Source: Embiotoca jacksoni (Eukaryota > Chordata > Actinopteri > Embiotocidae). Taken from it: a stretch of DNA of 64,000 nt. The notes under the pieces are model-generated. The model saw only the letters and a list, made by a program, of their open reading frames with translations. It made no database searches and was not told the origin of the DNA. Shown here one piece after another: positions 47,672 to 61,042 of the stretch. Position 1 is the stretch's first letter; each line of letters opens with the position of its first letter. Both the position numbers and the translations under genes were made by a program. The DNA is taken from assembly GCA_022577435.1 (NCBI GenBank), contig JAKOON010000015.1, forward strand, positions 12,226,830-12,290,829. The letters run 5' to 3'.

Positions 47672-50600
47672 CTCTCCTTCACTGTCGTAGTCTGTTGGTG
47701 CCTAGCTTGGTGAAACGTTCGAGAGATGAGGCGGAAAAAGCAGATTTGATGCGATGAGAGGCGATCGTCCGTGGGGCTTTGTTATTGAAATAATCTGTAG
47801 CTTTATAACATCACTTCTCAAGTGTGCATACCATTTCTCTTCATGTGGAACTAGGTAATATTTTAATGGTTGTATATACGAATGTTTCAAACTGTTGTCC
47901 TTGGACCTCGGGGGCTTGAAAACAGCTTTGTACTCTTGTCACGGTGGCACGTGAACCACTGCTAGGCTTCAGATACATTATCCCACTTAAACATAAAAGT
48001 GGCTTTGTGATTAGCCTCATTAAGCTTTTTACAAGAAGCCCGACGCGGCGAGCGAGTTGGTATCACAGCAGCGCCTGAGCAGAGTTCAGGGACTCTGCTC
48101 AGTCTTCTGGCGCGCAAAGAAGACGTTGGGTGCTTCTCCCTTTAGGAGATGATTTACCGAGACCTCGCCCGTCAGACCCCGCCGAATCCCCCGCCCCTCT
48201 TCTCGTGCCCGCACCGCTCGGCTACGGTAGGGTTTGGTGTACCATAGGAAATACGTGAAGTCTGAAGAGGCTCAGTTGTCCCTTCGCGCCTCCTGACGGG
48301 TACGAACGCAAGACGAGCGTGAAATAAACCTGCGAAAAAGAAAAAGGCGTGACGAGGAGTCAAAGTGAGGGCCCCCCTCCCTCCTCTCCCCCCCCCCCCC
48401 CCCCCCCCCCCCGCCCCCCTCCCCGGGTTTGATATCTGGGATGTGCAAAGATCTCTAATTTCTGAATTATATGTTCTGCATAATAATAATAATAATTAAA
48501 AAAAAAAAAAAATGGTTTTGAGTAAAAACAAAAAAGAAGAAAAAAAAAGTCAGTTTTCTGTGAAAATATGAAATGTAAATTTAGCTTGTTATTAAGAGAT
48601 TTGGCAGTTTTGTATTATCTTACTAAAGGACGAACTGGACGGGAATAAGGATTAGAGAGGAAACGCTAGCGGCGGACGTGCCGAGTGCTGTGCTGATGCT
48701 GTTTTTGTCTGTCCAGCGGTCTGATGCTGCAGTTGGTTTTTGTTGTAAAAAGGCTCCTGGATCAGATACTAAAGGACAACGCGACAGCCTGAAGATCGCT
48801 ACAGACAAAGCCCGCAGGCTTCTTCACGCGTATGCAAACGTCTTCCGAGTGGCTTTCCTCAAGTGTTCAGCTTTTTGATCCTTGTGGAGCTGTAACTGTA
48901 AAACGGGGAAAAGAGTTTCGGAGAGACTGTCCCAACGAGAGTAAACCAGTCCATGCTGTAGAAACAACCATTCCACTTCGCTTGTAGGACACGAAAATGA
49001 AACATCTTGCTTTGTAACTGTAGCTGGCGAGGTGGTTCATTAATCTTGCACATCCCTGTTCTCACTAATGCTTTGGTCGTTTCATGATGATCGAAGATAA
49101 CATTAAAGTTTAATGATGTTGATAAATGCATAAACCTATAATTTCTTGATTAGCCTTTTCATTCCAATGCAGTTCTTGGCTAATAAAGAATCCACTGCTT
49201 AACTGATCTTCTTATCTTAGCTTCTTTGCCAACGTTTCCTCTTCCTGTGTGTACTGGATGTGGTGATCTGCTGCTCGAGCTCTTAATAGTGGCTGCCGTG
49301 AGCCTGACGTGACCCTGTTGATGTAGCCCTGCTGCATGTAAACCTGCACCCAGAGGCAGAGCTGTCCGAACAGGTTCTTGTAAAAAGCTCGAAGCCCTCC
49401 GATTCGACTAATTGGTTTGAATAATGTGGTGAGAAACTGATGAACTTTAAAAAGTAATTTGAAAAATTGGGTATTTGCTTTCTTGCTGAGAGTATATTGA
49501 TACCGCTCTTCTTTTTTGCTGCAAGTTGTAAAATGCAGCTGGTTAACCTATTTTGGCGAAACTAGAGGAAACGCAGGGATACAGTTGGTCGGTCTTTTGG
49601 CAACAGTAAAAATAATCCTGCCTACCAGCACCTAAAAAAACATTATTACCTCGTTTCTTTAAGAAGTACTAAAAACAGTAGGTTAAAATGACAATTGTGT
49701 TTTTATTGTTGTCGGACTGTTTCTCCAGGGGAACCGTTAACTTTGCTGCCTGGCAACCTAATCGCACTCATAATTCAGTGAATTGTAAAAATATGGATGT
49801 TATTCTTATAAAACCCATATTTTTGAGTTAAAAATCGCAGCATTTGCCATAAAATAATTCCTCAAACTATACTGTGACAAAAAAAACTAAACACAGCAGA
49901 CATCTTTAGGCGGTGCCTGTAATTAAAAAAAAAAAAAAAAGTCATAAATAATGACGTTTTTAAAATATAAACTCGGTTAATCCTGCTTTCTTAATTTTTT
50001 AATTAAGACAAATTGAAAACCCTTAACTATGTCCCCCCCCCCCCAACTAACTAGCTGGAGTCTCCCTGGTTGCCCGGCAACTAGTCGTCGTGCTGAACTA
50101 AACTGACCATCTGCTGGCTGCAGAAAAGCGAGTACACGTATTTCCCAAACTGTTTCCTGTTCACGGCCGTGTCCTGTTTGGTCGCCGGCCGGCTTGGTGA
50201 GTTCAGACAGCTCTGCTCTTCGGCTGTAGAAAGGCTGGTTCTGTCGTGTGTGATGCTATTTGAAGGAGGTTTTAAAGCGCCCCCCCCCTCCTCTTGTAAA
50301 CGCAGAGGGATTGTGGCAGACTAGGAGGTCCCAGAGGAAAAACCCTCTCTTTCAGGGATTATTAGTGGTGTCTCCCTTTGGTGTGTGTGCCCCCTTACAT
50401 AGGTCTTCTGTTTTTTTTTCTACAAGCTGTTTTCTCTGTCTGAGATAAAGACTTTGGGTAAAGAGAGCTATTTCTTTTTTTCTTTTTTTTTGAGTACAAT
50501 TTGGCTAATGAAGATGCCGGTGTGTTAAATGTTCTAGCTAAAGCCAAAAAAAAAAAAAAAAAATGGAGACATTTGTCCCTCTAATCTGGTTTATCCTTAT

Positions 50601-51130
50601 TGGTCAAACACTGTGACCAACTTTTGAAAATGAAAGTCTCCTCAGGACCACGCTATGCCATGCCATGCCATGCCAGATCATGAAATGTAAATTAAAAAAA
50701 AAAACCTATTCCCTTCCTTGGTTTCACTCGAGGAAGGTGGTTAATCAGAGGTCAGGACGATGTTCTGTTTATTTTGTAATAATTAGTGGAATGAGCTACA
50801 ACACAGCTGCTGACGTTGTATGCAACGTGTTGAAGAAAATCCCCTTTTGCCATTCAGCAGGTCCCAAGCAATCCCTGTGCTGCTCTGCTCCGGTGTGTGA
50901 AGGGACTGACGGCCCGTCTGTGGGTCCTTCGCCCCCCCCCCCAGCCTCAAGTCCCTCTGTCCCCCGTATCCTGCCTGTGAACCACATCCGAGGGGCTTCA
51001 GACGGCACAACAAGCTCCCACAGGAGAGCTCGTGATGTTTTCACCACTATGGTCTCACTCTTCACACAGCAAACTGTTAACAATATACCTGGATGTCATT
51101 ATTGTTTGCGATATAATAAAAGAAGAAAAT
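47146..51130 (+). other. pafah1b1: pafah1b1 3' UTR and downstream region
   Basis: No exon is present. Candidate poly(A) signals are ATTAAA near 47388, AATAAA at 49182-49187 and AATAAA at 51115-51120, the last followed by TG/T-rich sequence. Mammalian LIS1 mRNAs have long 3' UTRs, so the distal sites are plausible. A 30-T run (47637-47666) and a 25-C run (48388-48412) lie inside. Confidence 0.5.
48388..48412 (+). repeat. Poly(C) run of 25
   Basis: Uninterrupted C run flanked by further C-rich sequence in the likely pafah1b1 3' UTR. Confidence 0.95.
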
Positions 51131-51639
51131 CTGCATCCGTGTGCCCTGCTTGTTTATTTAATGTTCAGTTATTCTAAACGGCAGTGTATTTGAAATGATT
51201 TGGACATACGAACTAAATTAAAACATTTTTAAACTACGTTGTATTTTCCTTCTGTGAAAGAAACGTACAGTCAAATCTTCATGATGCAAATAAAAGTAAA
51301 CAAAACTTAAAAAAGGGCAGGACCAGAAAAGTAAACAAATAATGGCAGAGAATTAACTTTATATGAAAATGGTCAATTTGTTTTTTAGAAAAAAAAAAAG
51401 AAAAAAAAAAGCTACAACAGTTGACATTTGTGAATAAAGAATTTCTTGTAAAATCATATTTATAATAAAACTAAACTTTGGCTCTTAAACAATATATCTT
51501 AACCACAGAGCCTTAAATAGTGTTTATAATATATATATAATCAAATTCATCTTAAAATAGTGATTTTCCTATTTTTTTTTTTACAGAAAAGTCTAATTGA
51601 CGACAATAAATTTACCCAGTAAACTAGCGGAGGGGGGAG

Positions 51640-51736
51640 GAGGCTATTTTAATGACGTCAACGCGCAACGGTGTCAAGCGGTGACGTCGACGGCGTCCAG
51701 GAAGAGAGTTACAGAGTGGGAAAACGTTTGGACAAC
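51640..51736 (+). promoter_or_regulatory. mettl16: mettl16 promoter with CRE sites and non-coding exon 1
   Basis: CpG-rich island after AT-rich sequence. A full palindromic CRE, TGACGTCA, is at 51653-51660, and a near match TGACGTCG at 51682-51689. Donor GTGAGT at 51737 closes the presumed non-coding exon 1. The transcription start is not resolved. Confidence 0.65.
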
Positions 51737-52059
51737 GTGAGTGTTGTTTTTCTTCACGCTTTTGAAAAGTGTAAAAAGTCAGCGTCGGTCGGATATTAAC
51801 ATTAACAACCGCAAGATAAAGCTGCCGTGACGGTAAGCAGGCACACGTGCACACGTTAGCTTCTGTAGTTAGCCTCAAACTAGCTCCTCCAATACGCTAC
51901 TTTTTTTTTTTACTTCGGTTTCAGATGTAAAAAAAAAACAACAACTTTTGTTACCGTCATGAGTGTTACTGTAAACAGCGGGTAAAGAAAGTTTCTCGCG
52001 AGTAATAATTTTCACACTCTTTTGTCTTTTTCTACTCAGTCCGTAACTCTCTCGTGGAC

Positions 52060-52187
52060 ATGTCTCTGAATAAGTCCATGCATCCCCGGAACCGGTACAA
52101 GGACAAACCACCGGACTTCACTTACCTGGCCTCCAAGTACCCGGACTTCCAGCAGCACGTTCACACCAGCCTCACGGGGAGACCTGT
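52060..52187 (+). CDS. mettl16: mettl16 coding exon 1 (residues 1-43)
   Basis: The exon begins at 52040 after CTACTCAG. It encodes MSLNKSMHPRNRYKDK and LASKYPDFQQHVHTSLTGRP, with donor GTAAGT at 52188. Confidence 0.96.
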
Positions 52188-54248
52188 GTAAGTACCGAGT
52201 CTGTCCGGTTACCGTTACAGGAGAGACCATGTCAAAGTGAAAGGTGGGCTGTTCTAACCTGCTGTCTGATTGGTCTGTTCTAACCTGTTGTCTGATTGGT
52301 CTGTTCTAACCTGTTGTCTGATTGGTCTGTTCTAACTTGCTGTCTGATTGGTCTGTTCTAACCTGTTGTCTGATTGGTCTGTTCTAACCTGTTGTCTGAT
52401 TGGTCTGTTCTAACCTGTTGTCTGATTGGTCTGTTCTAACTTGCTGTCTGATTGGTCTGTTCTAACCTGTTGTCTGATTGGTCTGTTCTAACCTGTTGTC
52501 TGATTGGTCTGTTCTAACTTGCTGTCTGATTGGTCTGTTCTAACCTGTTGTCTGATTGGTCTGTTCTAACCTGTTGTCTGATTGGTCTGTTCTAACCTGT
52601 TGTCTGATTGGTCTGTTCTAACTTGCTGTCTGATTGGTCTGTTCTAACCTGTTGTCTGATTGGTCTGTTCTATCCTGCTGTCTGATTGGTCTGTTCTAAC
52701 CTGCTGTCTGATTGGTCTGTTCTAACCTGTTGTCTGATTGGTCTGTTCTATCCTGTTGTCTGATTGGTCTGTTCTAACCTGTTGTCTGATTGGTCTGTTC
52801 TAACCTGCTGTCTGATTGGTCTGTTCTAACCTGCTGTCTGATTGGTCTGTTCTAACCTGTTGTCTGATTGGTCTGTTCTAGCCTGCTGTCTGATTGGTCT
52901 GTTCTAGCCTGCTGTCTGATTGATCTGTTCTAACCTGTTGTCTGATTGGTCTGTTCTAACCTGTTGTCTGATTGGTCTGTTCTAACCTGCTGTCTGATTG
53001 ATCTGTTCTAACCTGCTGTCTGATTGATCTGTTCTAACCTGCTGTCTGATTGGTCTGTTCTAACCTGTTGTCTGATTGGTCTGTTCTAACCTGCTGTCTG
53101 ATTGGTCTGTTCTAGCCTGCTTGCAAAAAAAGTTCTGAGACTGTTCCTGTTGTGCACGAATGGAGCGCAGCAGTACGCGCGTACCAATGATCACAAAACG
53201 TGTGTAACTTGGGTGCTAATGTTGATCAAGCAACGCAACTTTGAAGACTTACTAACAAAAGGACATGAACAGTGTTGATCGTCCCTGGTACAGTCCCTGT
53301 CCACATACTTTTAGACAGCTTCACCTTTAATTTTACATTTTTCGTGTGAATCTAGATAATAGGGAACTTTCTTAGTTTCAGGAACTAGTGTAGTTTTACT
53401 ACTTTTCATTGTTTTGTCTCACAATATTAAGTCTCTTAAGAAGATTTCAAACATCCACATTACAGAAGTAGTGATATATGAGTTTGTGTTTCATAGTATG
53501 ATGGTGATCAGTCAGAGCTGGGATTGGCGAAGGCCCTAACTGTGTGCCAGCAGTTTCTGAATGGCCTGTTTTAAATCCACATAGAAATGGTTTCATGTGA
53601 GAGAACAATTGAAGGTAATTATATCCAATTAGAATACAGTGCTGTATTCTTCGTGTACAGTATTTTTATCCTCACGTGAACAACTCTCCACTATATCTAC
53701 TCTCTTCTTTACCATGTAATATGAATGCAGCATTATCATCCAGGCCCAGCGGTTGACCTCATAGCAGGTGTGAATGTGGAGTGAATCCCTGCTGCCAGGT
53801 TGTAGGGAGCCTGGAACCAGAAGGCTGTTATGATTGTAGAGAACGGCCCAGCGCTCCTGTAGGGGTATAATGTTTAGGTGTCCACACACTTTTGGCCATC
53901 AGCTGACCTTATTTTCCGCAACATGCCAGCCTCACTCAGTATCAGGACCCGAGGAACACATTCAGCACCGCTCACGTCCCGGCTGACTCAGTCTGATGTT
54001 TCCTGCTCATTCAGCTTCTGGCAACAACGCTGGACAAATGATTAATGGACCCAACATCAAAAGATTTCTTTTTCACTTCATCCTCTCCTGCTGCTCTCAT
54101 TCTGCATTACTGAGACTTCACAATAATAGTTGGCGGTTAAAATCAAACTCACAATTCAGCTAAAAAAAAATAGGTTAGTGTATTAATCAAAACGTGCCAG
54201 TAAGCTTCCTGTGTGCCACTCAAACTGGACACAAATTATATGTATATT

Positions 54249-54296
<48 letters not shown>

Positions 54297-55389
54297 TTTT
54301 CAGCGAGATGCTGCTGAGAAATGAGGAAAAGTCCAGGCAGGAGAACAAAGGAAGAGTATGTCTGGTGGGATTAGTGGAGTTGACATCAAACAGTGGGAGC
54401 TCATGATTGCTGCTGTGGGAAAGAAACATGAACAGCTCTCCATTTCTTAGTTTTCTGTCTTTTCCTTTTGCTGTGTTTGTGCAGTCGTGGCACTGGGAGC
54501 TGTGGTTTGCCTCCAGAGTTTGTCCTGTGTCCTGAGCTGTCTCCAGGGATTAACATAAATCTGAACATCCAGGTGACTCAAGGGGGATGTTTTTGACTCT
54601 ACTTCATTTTAAAATAACAGCGCTTTCATAAAGGAAACATGTAGGATGAGAGGCAGATGTCAGGCGAGGATATTTGAACCTGTGACAACACAACTCTGGT
54701 GTTTTGTGATTCGTGTTTCATTAATGTGTCGTTATAGTTTTCTAAGACAAGTAATCAGAATAATTTTATTGAGAAAGGAACTTATTTTTAGTAATAATAA
54801 TTCATTACTAAACCTTAGAGTAAATTAATAATCCTCCAAATAGAATTTTATATTTTCCAGATTTGATCGGTTATACGACATTGTTGACGATACTTTTCCT
54901 CTTTTGAGTTGAATATTGAACTTAAATCCTTGTTTGCCACAGAAACTTTACATCGAATGCTTGTTCAGCTTCTTGATTGAATGCTTGGTCTGATCTTTCT
55001 CACTTAATTCTTTTATTAGATATTTTCTTATTTATATGATACTTCTGGTAATCTTTTGATCACTGGACCATTTGAAACGTTTTCTATTTCATCTAGTTAA
55101 ATGAAAAACGTTGAAACTTCTGAATATGAGATCTTGGAAAACCCAGTTTTAACAGCGCTACCGCAGATACTCGGCTCTGCGTATTGTAGCCGAAATCACA
55201 ACTGTATTACTATTTATTTCTTTAGGATGACGTCTCAACATGCTGCTTTTATTTTTGAATTTCTTTCAGTAGATATAACCAGAACAAAGCGGAAAACAAA
55301 AAGACGGTGACGGTGAATGTGAGAACTGACAGTCATTGTCGGACTTCTGTCGTCCTCCTTTGTTCCTGTTGTGCGAGACAGGTAGCGCT

Positions 55390-55422
<33 letters not shown>

Positions 55423-57796
55423 GTTATGCAGATGAAGGCGGACGCGGTGTCACTACAGCGAGTCCGAACATCTGTGTGTGACTGTGAACATATTGGTGTG
55501 GGCTAGTCTTTTGTGCTCGTGAGGTGGCCAGTCAATCATCTTATGCGGGCGCGCTGTGAAACCTGCCTGGATATCCGTCTGTGACAGGTGTTAATTATCA
55601 GCTTGTAGCGTCTCTGCGTCTGTCTGTGGACAGACAGATAGACAGGTGACAAACAATGGGCTGGCACTGTTTGGGTGAGACGCTCAGCCTGGAATTTAAA
55701 TTTAGACGAGCAGGAAACGTGATAGCTTGCTGGTAGTTACGCGTGTGAATGTTTATGTCAACTGAAAAATATGATCAGACACGAAAATGAAGCATTGCGT
55801 ACCAGAAGTAAAGCAGGCGGCTCAGACTGACTTCCCTGGGCCAAACTTGCAGGAAATATACATTATTTTATTCTATTTAGTGCTTACAGCGGATCGTTTT
55901 TAAGTTACCTGACCGAAATATATTGACAACAACTATGTGATAAATCTATAAAACCATTTATCCAGCTACCAGTCTTTTAAAAGTCCTGAGCTGTTGCGAC
56001 TCTCACGGACTTTGGCACCGCGGTGCTTTGAGCTGTTGTAATGTTCTCCATCTTAGTTTAGCATGTTAGCTTTGACCTGAGGCTAATGAATAGTCATTGT
56101 TTGGTTCATGAAAGTGAAATTTTGTGCGGGCGATGAACAACAGTGCCTGTGTTTGTGTTAATGAAGGAAAATGTTCCACTGTGGGTTACTGACGTGTTTT
56201 TAACAGTTTTTGGACGACTCTGGAGGTTTATGGTTTGTTGCAACTATAGACTGCATATAAAAGTGGACGTAGCTTCCGGGTATGAAAAGTGAGGCCACAA
56301 GTCCTCTAATAGTGTCGTTTTATGGATTCACTCCTTTTGATCAGGGTTCTGGTGGAACTTGTGAAAATATTCCTGTCATTCGATATTAGGACTCAAAAAG
56401 TGCTATTTTTTTTGGGTGTGTGTCGATTTGATTGACAGGCCTGTGGTGCAGTCATGTTTCGGCTATTGGTGGGCGGGGCTCAGTGTCCTTGGGGTTTCTG
56501 GATCAGACCCACCTCTCGCTCCTCCCCCGTCTCATCCAAATATGGTCACTTCTGGCTCCAAAATAGCAAGATGGTGACGGCCAGCTCACAAAGTCATGGC
56601 TGACCTCACGATTGGTGACAAGTGCCGTATTTATGTTGGGATTTATAACAGTGTTTTTATAAACAACATGATATACCACATTTGTTTCGTCACCAAAACA
56701 TAATGGCCAAAACAAAAAAAAAGCTGTACCTTCTTCTAAATAATTTTTTGACCATTAAAGTACATTGAACAGACATTGATTGAAAACAGTTCAGAGTCAG
56801 TTGCCAGTTTGTCCTCTTTGCCTGCAGTGCGAACGGATGTCCAGGATTTGCGTCTCATTTATGTGGTAGCAGCTCTGGTTAGATGTGTGCAGAAATTTTG
56901 TCTCTTCCTCCCCGTCAGCCCGTCGTTCCATCAGTGGAGGGATTAGTGTGGTTTTGTATTTTTCAATGAATTCATCTACTGGGTTTTTAAGTATTTAAGC
57001 AGAGAGTTGGGGGATGAGAGTAATCTTGGGGAGACACTCTGTCAATCCACATGGGAGATATGTGTCCCCTCATTCAGGGGCCGTCAGTGGGGAGGGCTGA
57101 TAGCGGAGAGGAGCGCTCAGACCAGAGGCAGCAGCAGGAATATGGTGCATTTGATTGGATTTAAAGCGGGGAACCGATAAACCCCAAAATAGTCTTGAGT
57201 GTTGGTTTGTTTCAGTTTTTTGGGGGGGAAGGAGGAAGGGGCTCTGATCAGACAGATATAGAGGCGTGGGATTAGGAGGCACGCATGGTTATTAAAAATG
57301 CAACCGCACGGGTGACATTTAATTTGAAAATCTTCAATTTGCACTCCGGTTTTGTTCGGAGATATATTATTAAGGAAGTTCTTGACAATAGAGAAAAAAA
57401 GTAATGGACAAATAGGACCTGTGATGATTCAAAACTGACAAATGTAATTGTCAACATGCTGAATTTTTACTGTGATCCAAGAAACTCACATGATATATTT
57501 CCATATTTCACCCACTAAATCTAATGTGAAGGAGCAAACCTCATTCCTCCATTCACAGCTGTTGCTGCTTTTACTCCATATAACACTTTGTATAGTACTT
57601 TGTAATGCTGGTGGCTTGTCTAATACAGTCAGTTAATTGATTTATTTGTTTAATATTTAGGCAAAAAAAAAATAAAATCACAATTCTCTCACGATGTTTG
57701 TCAATTTAAATGTTTATTGCTCTCTTTTATTTGATACAGAAGACAACTAAACTATAATGGTGCCTGATATAGGCTACACAATATTCTAGTAAAAAT

Positions 57797-57827
<31 letters not shown>

Positions 57828-58391
57828 CAAATACTGAGATCAAGCAAGGAAAGCTTGTAAATTGTTTGTGGAGAATGTAGGAGCGCTTGTAGCTGATGTC
57901 CTGAATGAAAATGCGTCAGAATCGTTGTCTTTTAAATATGAGATCATTAATCGAGATCTTGATTTTATTACGACTAATTGTGCCGCCCTATGTTCAGTGT
58001 TAAACAATGACAAGTGAGACCATGGCTAGCACTTGCAAAACTCCAGTAATTTCAATAATTATATCAAGAGCCTATAAATAACCAGAATGATAATCGTGAT
58101 GGTTTTTCGGTGCTGGTTGTTTTTGGGATCCTGATGGTTCGTCTCTTCGGCATATCCGCAGAATGCAGAACCACAAAATGAGCTCAGAGATATTCATAAC
58201 TAGTTTATCTTTAAATTCATGGTGAGTTTTATGGGCTGCTGTCCTTGCTGCTCTTGTGAGGACTCAATGTGTGCAAAAGAAAAACACCTGACATGAGAGA
58301 AGTTGCTGCTAATCAGCACAAAATATTTCCCAGCGCTCTCAGAGTGAAGTAGATGTACCTTGAAGGTCATCTCTCTGTGGACGCAGATTGA

Positions 58392-58465
<74 letters not shown>

Positions 58466-58940
58466 CATGCTGATCATGTAGCGTGGTGTCTGTCTCAGCA
58501 GTAAACTCCGCTTCAGTTCAATGACGCCGTCCTCTTCATCCGCCTGGAATAGGAACTTTTCTGCTGCTCAATCTCTTTATTCTTTCTCCTCCACCGACTC
58601 GGCAGACACCGTCGCTCCGTCTCACCCGGTCCAGTTGGATTTCCCCCGAACACGAGCCTCTTTAGTATTTGCAGTGCTGTTAGAGTACACAGTATCTCAT
58701 CACAACCGTCCCACTCGGATTTGTCCCACACTGTACCCCGTCGTCAATGGCGTAAGCTCGCAGCGGTGAACCTACGTGGCAGCGGAGGCGTAAATCGCGG
58801 GCACGCTCACGCTCCTTCTGGCATCAGCCATTGCTCCAGCGTGGCCGGATTTGCGTGCTCTCCTCATCTGTTCGGTAGGTGGGGTTGCCATGGCGATGTG
58901 GCATTCGCAGTGCTGCTGATGGGAGTGATCAGTCTGCATT

Positions 58941-58979
<39 letters not shown>

Positions 58980-59826
58980 TGAGTGGCTAAAAATAGAGGG
59001 CTGGCCTGAGCAGGCTTCCTCTCTGAATATTGATCCTTATCTAATGATGCCTCTGAGGAGAAATGAAAGCCGGACAGATGAGAGAGGCCGGCTTTCATTT
59101 TGGGAAAGTGTGAGCATTATGCTGATTTATCACTTCTCCCTCATTAGCCCGATTCCTCCTCGGAGCTCGGGCCGTTTTTAAAGTGCAAATTTGTTTTTTT
59201 GTTTTTTTTTCATGGTTCTGTCGTCGGTCCTCTGAGGAACCAGGTGTAGTTTTCTGTGAGAGGTCGGCAGCTGTTGAAACTGGACCATTAACCTTATATG
59301 TTCATTAGGTGAAGAGACGCTGGGTAAGATTGATGTAGGGCTGTGAAGGTAAATCACTTCTCATTTGGGGTCGTTTGTCTTCACTGTCACTCCTGAATGA
59401 AGATGCAGAGATCAGTGAGCAGAATCACCTCAGCGGCATGTTTGTCTCCTGTTTTTTTTTAACTCATCAGATAAATTCACCTGCTTCTTAAAGAAATGTC
59501 TTTTGGCCACTTTATGGCTTTATTAGACAGATCATTGTAGAGAGATGACGGGGAAACGAGGAGAGAGACTGCGCCACCAGGGACCACCTCCTGATTTTTT
59601 TTTTTTTTTTGAAGGTGCTTTCACACCTGTGGTTCAGTTCATTTGTTCACAATAAACTGAAAAAAACACATGGAGTAGGTTCAAACCACTCATCTGCTCT
59701 AACATCTAACATAAGAAGATTTCATATTGATGTGGGAAAATTGCTAATTGTGAGGTTGGAAGTCCAATTTCTGGTTCCTCCTGCTCATATGTCTTTGGGC
59801 AAGACACTGAACCCCTAGTTGCTCCT

Positions 59827-59877
<51 letters not shown>

Positions 59878-60991
59878 AATGTAAGGCAAAAATTATAAAG
59901 TGCTTTGTGAGCTATAAGTGTCACTCACTGACCATTTCATGTCCTGACTTGCATTGTGGCTAAAATCGCATCATCTACCATCACAAAACCTGTGTTTGGT
60001 CTGTTTTGCTTCCCCACCACTCGCAGGGCGCTGAGGGCCTCTACTGGACCCCCAACACGCCGCTTTCCTCCACTCTTAATACCAACATGCTCCAGGTTTG
60101 CTGCGAGTCTGTGATAATGTAATGAAATATTTTTACGGCTAGGCATCCTGTCACCTTGCAGTCAGCTGAAACATTTCAAGGAATTCAAACTTGATTTGTT
60201 GTCCAACATGAAAGTTGAACGTGCTCAACGTCTCCTGCAACACGTCAGGATTTCATGCTGAAAACCACTGCGCTTGTCTCAAATGTGACGGCACGCATCC
60301 CTCTCTTCACGGTAGAAACCTCGGGGCTGCGTTTTCGCCACCGGTAAACCTCCTGGTTCAAACTGGACTTCATATGTCACCGTTACCTGAAGCCCCTTGA
60401 ATTTTTTTTTGACGCAGGATTGTTTTTGCACTTGTTTAAATTAAATAGTTGGAGGCTGGGAAGTTGTCACAAAGGCCCGTAAGATGGACAAAATGGAAAT
60501 GGGGATTCACTCTTTTTTTGTTATGGAGAGAAGCTGAATACTAAAAGAGCAAAACATCTCAGCTGTTTACGTGTAATTGATTTGTGAAAAAAGAAATCAG
60601 CTTTGGATTTTTTTGAAGCGGGAACTGTTGCTCCGTCTCTACCAGCCATACCTGTTTTTCTTCTGCTGGATTATGCTCACACCCAACTCGGGAGGTGCCA
60701 GATGCTCCCATCACCAGTATGTGGCTAATTGCATCTGCCAAGGTGCGAAAGCCCTCCGCAAAGCTTTAATTATACCTATCTCGCCCACGCGTTTTGTCTG
60801 GCGCTCTTTTGCCTGCTCGTGTGACAGCTGAAATCATTAAACATGTCGGGAGGAAAGAGACGGGAGAGCCAAACGAGCGGACTGAGGACTGGGAATAAAA
60901 AAGTGGGAGGTCTGAGTTGTGTTGGAAACGTGAAATTCATTGTCATCAGCAGGGGATTGTGAATTGATGGGCTACTTATCTCCCTATTGTC

Positions 60992-61042
<51 letters not shown>

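Noticed and set aside
52249..53120. Regular 26-bp repeat considered as a CRISPR array
   Set aside because: Units are head to tail with no unique spacers, in a vertebrate intron. It is a minisatellite.
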